In this document: one piece after another, positions 58,051 to 64,000 of the stretch
How the letters are laid out: every line of letters starts with the position of its first letter
How positions within the stretch are numbered: position 1 is the first letter of the stretch
NCBI RefSeq assembly: GCF_000236035.1
Contig: NZ_JH393260.1
Span: 244,932 to 308,931, forward strand
Length of the DNA: 64,000 nt
Direction: 5' to 3'
Source: Vreelandella boliviensis LC1
GTDB lineage: Bacteria > Pseudomonadota > Gammaproteobacteria > Pseudomonadales > Halomonadaceae
Program-made: the position numbers and the translations under genes
The notes under the pieces: generated by a model
Seen by the model: the letters and a program-made list of their open reading frames with translations, nothing else
Told to the model about the DNA's origin: nothing
Databases searched by the model: none

Positions 58051-58221
58051 ATGGCAGTTCAACAGAACCGTAAAACTCGTTCCAAGCGCGGCATGCGTCG
58101 CAGCCACGATGCGCTGACCGCTCCGACGCTGTCTCAGGACAAAGAAACGGGTACGACCCACCTGCGTCACCACGTTTCTCCAGACGGTTTCTACCGTGGT
58201 CGTAAAGTGGTTGAGGTATAA
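58051..58221 (+). CDS. rpmF: 50S ribosomal protein L32
   Basis: The 56-residue protein begins [20 protein letters not shown] and ends [12 protein letters not shown], matching proteobacterial L32, including the [11 protein letters not shown] segment. Length equals the usual 56-57 residues. A TTGGAG lies about 12 bases before the ATG. It lies between yceD and plsX, the conserved yceD-rpmF-plsX order that links ribosome and lipid synthesis genes. L32 sits near the peptidyl-transferase side of the 50S subunit. Confidence 0.97.
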   Translation: MAVQQNRKTRSKRGMRRSHDALTAPTLSQDKETGTTHLRHHVSPDGFYRGRKVVEV

Positions 58222-58263
58222 GCCTCAATTGCATTGATAAGCGGCTAAACGGATCAGTGCGGT

Positions 58264-59313
58264 ATGCGCTTAGCGATTGATGTTATGGGGGGTGACCAAG
58301 GCCCTCGTGCGATTATCGCAGGCTCCGCAAAGGCAGTGGTGGAATGCCCCAGTCTTGAACTGATTTTGTTTGGCCCGCGTCAGCAGATTATTGCTGAGTT
58401 TTCGCGCTTGCCGCAGCCTCTGGCTGCGGCAACGTCACGTTTGGTGGTGCGTGATGCGCCCGATAGTGTGATGCCGGGGTCAACGGCTGCCTGGGCGTTG
58501 CGGAGAGGCCACGCGACGAGCATGGTGCGCATGCTGCAATGTGTCGCCGATGGCGAAGCGGTTGCCGGTGTAAGTGCAGGCAATACAGGGGCGCTTGTTG
58601 CCTTGGCAAGGCGCGAGCTGGGCATGGTCGAGGGGATTTCTCGACCGGCGATCAGTACGGCGATTCCAGCACGCCAAGGGCGCCGCTGTTATCTGCTGGA
58701 CTTAGGTGCCAACGTGGATTCTCCTGCCCATCGACTGGTCGATTTTGCGCTGATGGGGGCGGCGATGGCACAGTGTGTCGATGGCACCGCTGTTCCGCGT
58801 GTAGCGCTACTCAATGTTGGCGCAGAAGCCACCAAAGGGAGTGTTAGCGTACGTGAGGCTGACCGTCTGCTCCGTGAGTATGCCAGTGGTAGTGCCTTCG
58901 ACTATCAGGGCTATGCTGAAGGTGGCGATCTGTTCAAGGGCCAGCTAGATGTGGTGGTGTGTGATGGCTTTGTGGGCAATGCTGTCCTCAAGGCAAGCGA
59001 AGGCTTGACGAGTATGTTGGTTGAGCGCGTGCAGATGGCATTTGAATCGCGCCTAAGCGGTCGTTTGGCAAGCCTACTGGCCAAACCTGTGTTAAAGCAC
59101 TTAAAGCAAGAGCTTGATCCCGTACGTTACAACGGGGCCAGTTTATTGGGGCTGCGCGGTATCGTAGTGAAAAGTCACGGCAGTACTCATGCCGATGGGT
59201 TTTACTACGCAATTCGGCGTGCCTTGACGGAAGTAGAACATAACTTACCTGCGCGGATCGCAGGCCGCTGGCGTGCACCATCAAGTGAAAGTGATGGCGC
59301 ACGCCAGCCATGA
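58264..59313 (+). CDS. plsX: Phosphate acyltransferase PlsX
   Basis: The 349-residue enzyme makes acyl phosphate from acyl-ACP for phospholipid synthesis. Motifs: MRLAIDVMGGDQGPRAII at the N-terminus, VMPGSTAAWALRRGHATSM near residue 75, VSAGNTGALVALA near 105, DLGANVDSPAHRLVDFA near 145 and DGFVGNAVLKASEG near 235. It starts a fab cluster with fabD, fabG, acpP and fabF, the classical order; fabH is absent between plsX and fabD. Confidence 0.95.
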   Translation: MRLAIDVMGGDQGPRAIIAGSAKAVVECPSLELILFGPRQQIIAEFSRLPQPLAAATSRLVVRDAPDSVMPGSTAAWALRRGHATSMVRMLQCVADGEAVAGVSAGNTGALVALARRELGMVEGISRPAISTAIPARQGRRCYLLDLGANVDSPAHRLVDFALMGAAMAQCVDGTAVPRVALLNVGAEATKGSVSVREADRLLREYASGSAFDYQGYAEGGDLFKGQLDVVVCDGFVGNAVLKASEGLTSMLVERVQMAFESRLSGRLASLLAKPVLKHLKQELDPVRYNGASLLGLRGIVVKSHGSTHADGFYYAIRRALTEVEHNLPARIAGRWRAPSSESDGARQP

Positions 59314-59425
59314 TTAGATAATAAATAGCTATTTTTTTGCGGGTTTATAGGTGGCATCAGGATGTGCCCATAATCTCGCCTATCGCTCATATGAGCAAAT
59401 GCCTACAAGAGCAAAGGTGAACGAC

Positions 59426-60385
59426 ATGTCTCAACCCCTTGCCCTCATTTTTCCCGGGCAAGGCTCTCAGCAGCTTGGAATGCTGCGAGAGCTTGCCGAG
59501 CGCTACAGTGTGGTGGGAACGACATTTGAGGAAGCGTCAAATGCCTTGGGCTACGATTTGTGGAAAGTCGTCCAAGAAGGCCCTGAACAGGCGCTTAATG
59601 CAACCGCCTGCACCCAGCCTGCGCTACTCTCTGCAAGCGTCGCTATTTGGCGCGTGTGGCAAGAGTTAGAAGGGCCGCGACCAACTGTCATGGCGGGCCA
59701 TAGCCTGGGCGAATACAGTGCTATGGTGTGCGCAGGCGTCATGAGCTTTGCTGAGGGTGTCAACTTAGTGCGCCTACGCGGAGAAGCCATGCAGGAAGCG
59801 GTGCCCGCAGGTCAAGGCGGCATGGCTGCTATCCTGGGTCTAGCGGACGATGTGGTTGAAGCCGCCTGTGAGAAGGCTGCCCAGGGCGACGTTGTTTCAG
59901 CGGTCAACTACAATTCCCCTGGCCAAGTGGTAATTGCAGGTTCTAAAGTGGCCGTTGAGCGAGCGATAGTTGCCTGCCAGGAGGCCGGTGCCAGGCGCGC
60001 CATGGCATTGCCGGTTTCCGTGCCCTCGCACTGCGCGCTGATGCGTCCTGCCGCTGAGCGACTGTCAGAGGCTATGCAAACGATTGAGCTGCGGACGCCG
60101 CGCTATACGGTGATCCAAAATGTCGATGCCCAAGCCCATGCCGATACCGCGACATTGAGCACGCGACTAATCGAACAGCTCTATCAGCCAGTGCGCTGGA
60201 GCGCCTGCGTTGAGGCAATGGCGGGTCAAGGCGTGGAGATATTTATTGAGTGCGGGCCAGGAAAGGTGTTGACTGGCCTCAATAAGCGTATCGTGAAGGG
60301 TAGCAAAGGATTGGCGGTGAATGATCCTGATAGCCTGGAGGCTGCGCTTGAGCTGGCGCGTGAAACGTTGGCTGATAAGGCGTGA
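59426..60385 (+). CDS. fabD: Malonyl-CoA:ACP transacylase FabD
   Basis: From ATG 59426 the protein has 319 residues. It loads malonyl groups on ACP. The nucleophile Ser is in GHSLGEYSAM near residue 93, the N-terminus holds FPGQGSQQLGML, and VPSHCALMRPAA near 201 carries the His. An in-frame start at 59351 is rejected: AAAGGTGA precedes 59426 and the family begins at this point. In E. coli fabH lies before fabD; here the plsX-fabD gap of 112 bp has no gene. Confidence 0.95.
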   Translation: MSQPLALIFPGQGSQQLGMLRELAERYSVVGTTFEEASNALGYDLWKVVQEGPEQALNATACTQPALLSASVAIWRVWQELEGPRPTVMAGHSLGEYSAMVCAGVMSFAEGVNLVRLRGEAMQEAVPAGQGGMAAILGLADDVVEAACEKAAQGDVVSAVNYNSPGQVVIAGSKVAVERAIVACQEAGARRAMALPVSVPSHCALMRPAAERLSEAMQTIELRTPRYTVIQNVDAQAHADTATLSTRLIEQLYQPVRWSACVEAMAGQGVEIFIECGPGKVLTGLNKRIVKGSKGLAVNDPDSLEAALELARETLADKA

Positions 60386-60443
60386 CCAAGGAGTGTTTTA
60401 TTTCGCTATCCTTGCTTGATTACACGGTTAGAGGCAGAACGTT

Positions 60444-61187
60444 ATGACGCAAGAGAGTAGAGTTGCTCTGGTAACAGGGGCGAGTCGCGGTATAGGGCAA
60501 GCCATTGCTCGCGAGCTGGGACGCCAAGGCCGTATTGTAATTGGTACTGCGACCAGCGAGTCAGGTGCTGAGAAAATTGATGCCGATTTGAAAGAGCACG
60601 GTTTTCAGGGGGCCGGTCTATGTCTTAATGTGACCGACCAAGCCAGCATCGATAGCGTGTTGAAAACCATCACAGAGCGCTTTGGTGCGCCGACTATTTT
60701 GGTCAACAACGCTGGCATCACCCGTGATAATTTGCTGATGCGCATGAAAGAAGATGAATGGGACTCCGTCATGGATACCAACTTGAAATCTGTCTATCGT
60801 GTTAGCAAGGCGTGTTTGCGGGGTATGACCAAGGCGCGTTTTGGACGTATTGTGTCGATCAGTTCTGTAGTGGCAACCATGGGCAACCTGGGCCAAACTA
60901 ACTATGCTGCAGCTAAGGCCGGTATGGAAGGTTTTAGCCGCGCCCTAGCACGTGAGGTCTCCTCTCGTGCGATTACGGTCAATGCGGTGGCGCCGGGCTT
61001 TATTGCCACCGACATGACGGAGGCACTACCTGAAGCACAGCACGAAATGTTGCTTAAACAAATTCCACTGTCCCGTTTAGGGGCGCCGGAAGAGATCGCC
61101 GCCGCAGTGGGCTTTTTGACCAGTGATGCAGCCGGTTATATCACTGGCGAGACGCTTCACGTCAATGGCGGCATGAATATGCGTTGA
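60444..61187 (+). CDS. fabG: 3-oxoacyl-ACP reductase FabG
   Basis: The 247-residue short-chain dehydrogenase reduces 3-oxoacyl-ACP with NADPH. The cofactor motif [11 protein letters not shown] is near residue 12, [14 protein letters not shown] near 87, and the catalytic Ser-Tyr-Lys are in [11 protein letters not shown] and NYAAAKAG near 138-156. The C-terminus [13 protein letters not shown] is characteristic of FabG. It follows fabD after 58 bp and precedes acpP after 124 bp. Confidence 0.96.
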   Translation: MTQESRVALVTGASRGIGQAIARELGRQGRIVIGTATSESGAEKIDADLKEHGFQGAGLCLNVTDQASIDSVLKTITERFGAPTILVNNAGITRDNLLMRMKEDEWDSVMDTNLKSVYRVSKACLRGMTKARFGRIVSISSVVATMGNLGQTNYAAAKAGMEGFSRALAREVSSRAITVNAVAPGFIATDMTEALPEAQHEMLLKQIPLSRLGAPEEIAAAVGFLTSDAAGYITGETLHVNGGMNMR

Positions 61188-61311
61188 TGGCCTTGGGTTT
61201 GGCGGTTGCGTCGACCCAAGGGCGTCTATAAACTACCCCGCAGCTTTTGGCTTGCGGTTTCCAAATAGCTGGTTATCAAAAACGGCTAATGTGAACGACT
61301 GGAGTACGTTA

Positions 61312-61545
61312 ATGAGTACTATTGAAGAGCGCGTGAAGAAAGTTGTAGCAGAGCGCCTGAACGTTAAAGAAGAAGACATCCAAAACAGCTCTTCTTTTAC
61401 AGAAGACTTGGGTGCTGATTCGCTCGACACCGTTGAGCTGGTAATGGCTTTGGAAGAGGAATTCGATACTGAAATTCCCGATGAAGAAGCTGAGAAGATC
61501 ACCACGGTTCAAGAAGCCATCAACTACGTGAACGCCCACCAGTAA
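61312..61545 (+). CDS. acpP: Acyl carrier protein
   Basis: The 77-residue acidic protein has the 4'-phosphopantetheine attachment site Ser37 in [18 protein letters not shown]. It carries the growing acyl chain for fatty-acid, lipid A and phospholipid enzymes, several of which are encoded in this window. An in-frame start at 61252 is rejected in favour of the family N-terminus [12 protein letters not shown]. Only a modest GGAG precedes it. A terminator follows, so fabF may be transcribed separately or by read-through. Confidence 0.98.
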   Translation: MSTIEERVKKVVAERLNVKEEDIQNSSSFTEDLGADSLDTVELVMALEEEFDTEIPDEEAEKITTVQEAINYVNAHQ

Positions 61546-61597
61546 GGGCTGCGTCGATGCATCGAACCAGGGTGGGGTGCTAACCACCCGCTTTAAG

Positions 61598-61625
61598 AGC
61601 CGTCCTTTCCCAGGACGGCTTTTTG
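61598..61625 (+). terminator. Intrinsic terminator after acpP
   Basis: AGCCGTCCT (61598-61606) pairs perfectly with AGGACGGCT (61612-61620) around a 5-nt loop, followed by TTTTT. A smaller GGGTGG/CCACCC hairpin lies just before it (61570-61589). Confidence 0.9.
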
Positions 61626-61736
61626 CTTTGCAGCCACAATGCTTATAACGTTCAATCTCCGTTATACTGTTGACCAAATTTAAGCAGCAAATGACCCAAG
61701 TGGGTCGCGTCACCATGGATGCCTGGAGGAAAGCTG

Positions 61737-62975
61737 ATGGCACGGAAAAGGGTAGTGGTAACTGGGTTAGGCCTGGTGACCCCAGTGGGAAATAGCGTAG
61801 ATGAGTCGTGGGCCAACATTGTTGCCGGTAAAAGCGGTATTACGCCTATTGAGCATTTTGATACCAGCGGTTTTAACACCCGCTTTGGTGGATCAATTAA
61901 GAACTTTGATATTAGTCCGTATCTGAATCCTAAAGATGCCCGGAAGATGGATCTATTCATTCAGTACGGTATGGCAGCAGGCGCCCAGGCGGTAGAAGAT
62001 TCCGGCATTGAATGCACGGAAGAGAATGCCGACCGTATCGGTGTGGCGATCGGCTCTGGCATTGGTGGCCTACCCATGATTGAGCATAACCACAACGCAC
62101 TGAACAAAGGCGGTGCTCGCAAGGTGTCGCCATTCTTTGTGCCGGGCTCCATCATTAATATGATTTCGGGAAACATGGCGATTCAGCACGGCTTCAGAGG
62201 GCCGAATATTGCCATTACCACCGCTTGCACAACGGGTACCCATAATATCGGTTACAGCGCTCGCACCATCGCCTATGGCGATGCGGACGTTATGGTCTGT
62301 GGCGGTGCTGAAATGGCCACTACGCCGCTAGGCCTAGGTGGCTTCTCTGCTGCTCGCGCGCTCTCTACACGTAATGATGATCCGGAAGCGGCAAGCCGTC
62401 CCTGGGATGCTGAACGTGATGGTTTTGTGTTATCCGACGGTGCTGGTGTGCTGGTGCTTGAAGAGTATGAGCACGCCAAGGCACGTGGTGCCAACATCTA
62501 CGCAGAACTGGTGGGCTTTGGTATGAGCGATGACGCTTATCACATGACGTCGCCGCCGGAAGATGGGCGTGGCGCAGCGCTTTCTATGCGCAATGCGATC
62601 AAAGATGCCCAGGTTGACGTCTCTGCGGTTCACTATGTCAACGCCCATGGCACCTCCACCGCGGCAGGCGATCTGGCAGAAAGCCGTGCCATTGAGAACG
62701 TCCTGGGTGGCGCTGCCAACAGCGTGGCAGTGAGCTCCACCAAGTCAATGATTGGTCACCTGTTGGGTGCCGCCGGTGCGGTAGAGGCAGTGTTCAGCAT
62801 CCTGGCTATTCGTGATCAGATCGCGCCGCCCACGATTAATCTGGATAATCCGCAGGAAGGTTGCAACCTGGACTACGTGCCTCATACCGCAAGGGATATG
62901 CGCATTGATATGGCGCTTTCAAACTCCTTCGGCTTTGGTGGTACCAACGGCTCGCTGCTGTTTAAGAAGGTGTAG
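61737..62975 (+). CDS. fabF: 3-oxoacyl-ACP synthase II FabF
   Basis: From ATG 61737 the condensing enzyme has 412 residues. The Cys-His-His triad is in [15 protein letters not shown] near residue 163, [11 protein letters not shown] near 303 and [15 protein letters not shown] near 340; [14 protein letters not shown] ends the protein. GAGGAAAG precedes the ATG, which is chosen over an in-frame start at 61719. It elongates long-chain acyl-ACPs, with temperature-related control in E. coli. Confidence 0.96.
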   Translation: MARKRVVVTGLGLVTPVGNSVDESWANIVAGKSGITPIEHFDTSGFNTRFGGSIKNFDISPYLNPKDARKMDLFIQYGMAAGAQAVEDSGIECTEENADRIGVAIGSGIGGLPMIEHNHNALNKGGARKVSPFFVPGSIINMISGNMAIQHGFRGPNIAITTACTTGTHNIGYSARTIAYGDADVMVCGGAEMATTPLGLGGFSAARALSTRNDDPEAASRPWDAERDGFVLSDGAGVLVLEEYEHAKARGANIYAELVGFGMSDDAYHMTSPPEDGRGAALSMRNAIKDAQVDVSAVHYVNAHGTSTAAGDLAESRAIENVLGGAANSVAVSSTKSMIGHLLGAAGAVEAVFSILAIRDQIAPPTINLDNPQEGCNLDYVPHTARDMRIDMALSNSFGFGGTNGSLLFKKV

Positions 62976-62981
62976 CTAGCG

Positions 62982-63794
62982 ATGCTGCCGCCTAGGTTAT
63001 CGGATGATCAATCTGTGCCGTTTGATGATCGTGGGCTGGCGTATGGGGATGGCCTCTTTGAAACAGTGCTGTTGCGTGCGGGAAAGCCAGTGCTGTGGCG
63101 CTATCACACGGCACGCCTTGCGCAAGGCTGTCATCGCCTGGGGATACCGTCACCTTGCCAGGAGGCGCTTGACGCTACTTGGCAGGGCGCCCCCACCGCT
63201 GAATTCGAAGTGCTTAAGCTCATACTGACGCGGGGCAGTGGCGGGCGTGGCTACGCCCAGCCCGATCAGATAACACCGCGTCTGCTCAGCCGTCGAACGC
63301 CGTTTCAACCATCGGTTGAGCGCTGGCAGAAGGGGGTGACGGTACGCCTTTGCGACTTGCAGCTTGCCCGTCAGCCCCGGTTGGCAGGTATCAAGCACTT
63401 AAATCGACTAGAAAACATATTGGCCCGCCAAGAGTGGAACGATGCCGCTATTGCCGAAGGTGTGCTGGCCGATAATGAAGGTCTTGTCGTAGAAGCCACC
63501 AGCATGAATGTTTTTTGGCAGCGGGCGGGAGAGGTGTTAACGCCTCAGCTTGACCAGTGCGGCGTGGCTGGAACGCTGCGCGCTGCATTGCTTGAACACG
63601 GTGCCGTCGCTCAGGCTTCGCTTGAGCTTCATCAACTCGCGGATGTCGAACGACTTTGGGTAGCAAACTCTGTCCAGGGTGTATGGCCAGTGACTGAACT
63701 ACTCGCAGCGGATGGCTCGTTGTTGCAGCGCTGGCCCTTAAGTCAGCCTGATCCGTTTCAGCGCTTGGCGCATCAGCTATTGGGTGTTGCTTAA
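62982..63794 (+). CDS. pabC: Aminodeoxychorismate lyase PabC
   Basis: The 270-residue fold-type IV PLP enzyme releases p-aminobenzoate and pyruvate from aminodeoxychorismate for folate synthesis. Features: FDDRGLAYGDGLFETVLL near residue 14, the PLP Lys in AGIKHLNRLENILARQEW near 137 and EGLVVEATSMNVFW near 167. It starts 6 bp after fabF with no strong Shine-Dalgarno, suggesting coupling. fabF-pabC-mltG is the usual gammaproteobacterial order. Confidence 0.94.
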   Translation: MLPPRLSDDQSVPFDDRGLAYGDGLFETVLLRAGKPVLWRYHTARLAQGCHRLGIPSPCQEALDATWQGAPTAEFEVLKLILTRGSGGRGYAQPDQITPRLLSRRTPFQPSVERWQKGVTVRLCDLQLARQPRLAGIKHLNRLENILARQEWNDAAIAEGVLADNEGLVVEATSMNVFWQRAGEVLTPQLDQCGVAGTLRAALLEHGAVAQASLELHQLADVERLWVANSVQGVWPVTELLAADGSLLQRWPLSQPDPFQRLAHQLLGVA

Positions 63795-63804
63795 ACGCCA
63801 GTGT

Positions 63805-63834
63805 TGGTTTGGATATCGCTGGTTTGGATATCGC
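63805..63834. repeat. Perfect 15-bp tandem duplication between pabC and mltG
   Basis: TGGTTTGGATATCGC occurs at 63805-63819 and again at 63820-63834 without mismatch, about 25 bp before the mltG start. Confidence 0.9.
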
Positions 63835-63857
63835 CCGGTAATTTTTTTAGAGGTGTC

Positions 63858-64000
63858 ATGGTGAAACGGTTATTAACCGCTTTATTGGTGTTAGTGGTAG
63901 TCGGTGCTGCAGGAGCAGCAGGCGGTTATTTCTATTGGCAGAGCCGATTAGAGGCACCGCTCTCACTCGATGAGCCAATGCTTTACCAAGTGCCGTCTGG
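63858..64000 (+). CDS. mltG: Endolytic murein transglycosylase MltG (start only)
   Basis: Only about 47 codons are in the window. They encode VKRLLTALLVLVVVGAAGA, a signal-anchor helix, then YFYWQSRLEAPLSLDEPMLYQVPSG, matching the beginning of MltG/YceG, which cleaves nascent glycan strands. The place right after pabC supports this. The start may be ATG 63858 or GTG 63861; TAGAGG lies upstream. The gene continues beyond the window. Confidence 0.85.
   Translation, partial: MVKRLLTALLVLVVVGAAGAAGGYFYWQSRLEAPLSLDEPMLYQVPS

Overview
The window is a dense housekeeping stretch of a gammaproteobacterial chromosome. Gene content and order (petABC-sspAB, lpoA/yraN/diaA/dolP, a complete dcw cell-wall and division cluster, dciA-secA, argJ-Nudix/ThiE, aguBA, lolC-lolD, comEC-msbA-lpxK-kdsB-murB, rne/rluC, the fab cluster) resemble the pseudomonad/oceanospirillalean pattern. 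Protein sequences look most like Halomonas and relatives (Halomonadaceae); this is inference from recognition, not a search. I see no prophage, insertion sequence, CRISPR array, tRNA or rRNA. The one RNA gene is rnpB.

Layout. 1-8.1 kb: a palindromic intergenic repeat, a Nif3-like protein, zapG-like and zapE genes, ribosomal proteins L13/S9, the cytochrome bc1 complex (petABC) and sspAB. 8.1-11.4 kb (minus): lpoA-yraN-diaA-dolP, with rsmI diverging. 12.3-30.5 kb: rnpB and then the dcw cluster rsmH-ftsL-ftsI-murE-murF-mraY-murD-ftsW-murG-murC-ddl-ftsQ, a 314-bp AT-rich break, then ftsA-ftsZ-lpxC. mraZ is absent from its usual place. 30.6-36.8 kb: dciA (minus), a small exported-looking ORF ending in an Arg-Gly-Pro-Pro motif, secA, argJ and a Nudix-ThiE fusion. 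36.9-38.9 kb (minus): putrescine synthesis genes aguB and aguA. 39.1-49.6 kb: lipoprotein sorting (lolC/E-lolD), DUF2062 (minus), comEC, msbA, lpxK, a Trm112-like protein, kdsB, a low-molecular-weight phosphatase and murB. 49.6-53.0 kb (minus): rne, with a long structured leader. 53.7-64 kb: rluC, a HAD phosphatase, sppA, a Maf protein (minus), a small leader ORF overlapping yceD, rpmF, plsX, fabD, fabG, acpP, fabF, pabC and the start of mltG, cut by the window edge.

How they work together: most genes build the envelope. Peptidoglycan precursors (murE/F/D/G/C/B, ddl, mraY), septum assembly (ftsL/I/W/Q/A/Z, zapE, zapG), lipid A and LPS core (lpxC, lpxK, kdsB, msbA), lipoprotein and protein export (lolCD, secA, sppA) and fatty-acid synthesis (plsX, fabD/G/F, acpP) lie together with the RNA-processing genes rnpB and rne.

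The most interesting signals are: (1) the ORF at 31238-31600, placed and built like an E. coli SecM secretion monitor but unlike it in sequence, ending in RGPP, with possible RNA pairing to the secA ribosome-binding site; (2) a 21-codon leader ORF with a strong Shine-Dalgarno whose stop overlaps the start of yceD, which has none of its own; (3) a recurring pattern of 12-18 bp tandem duplications in gene gaps and gene ends, many next to start codons; (4) the structured rne leader; (5) the ftsQ/ftsA break.
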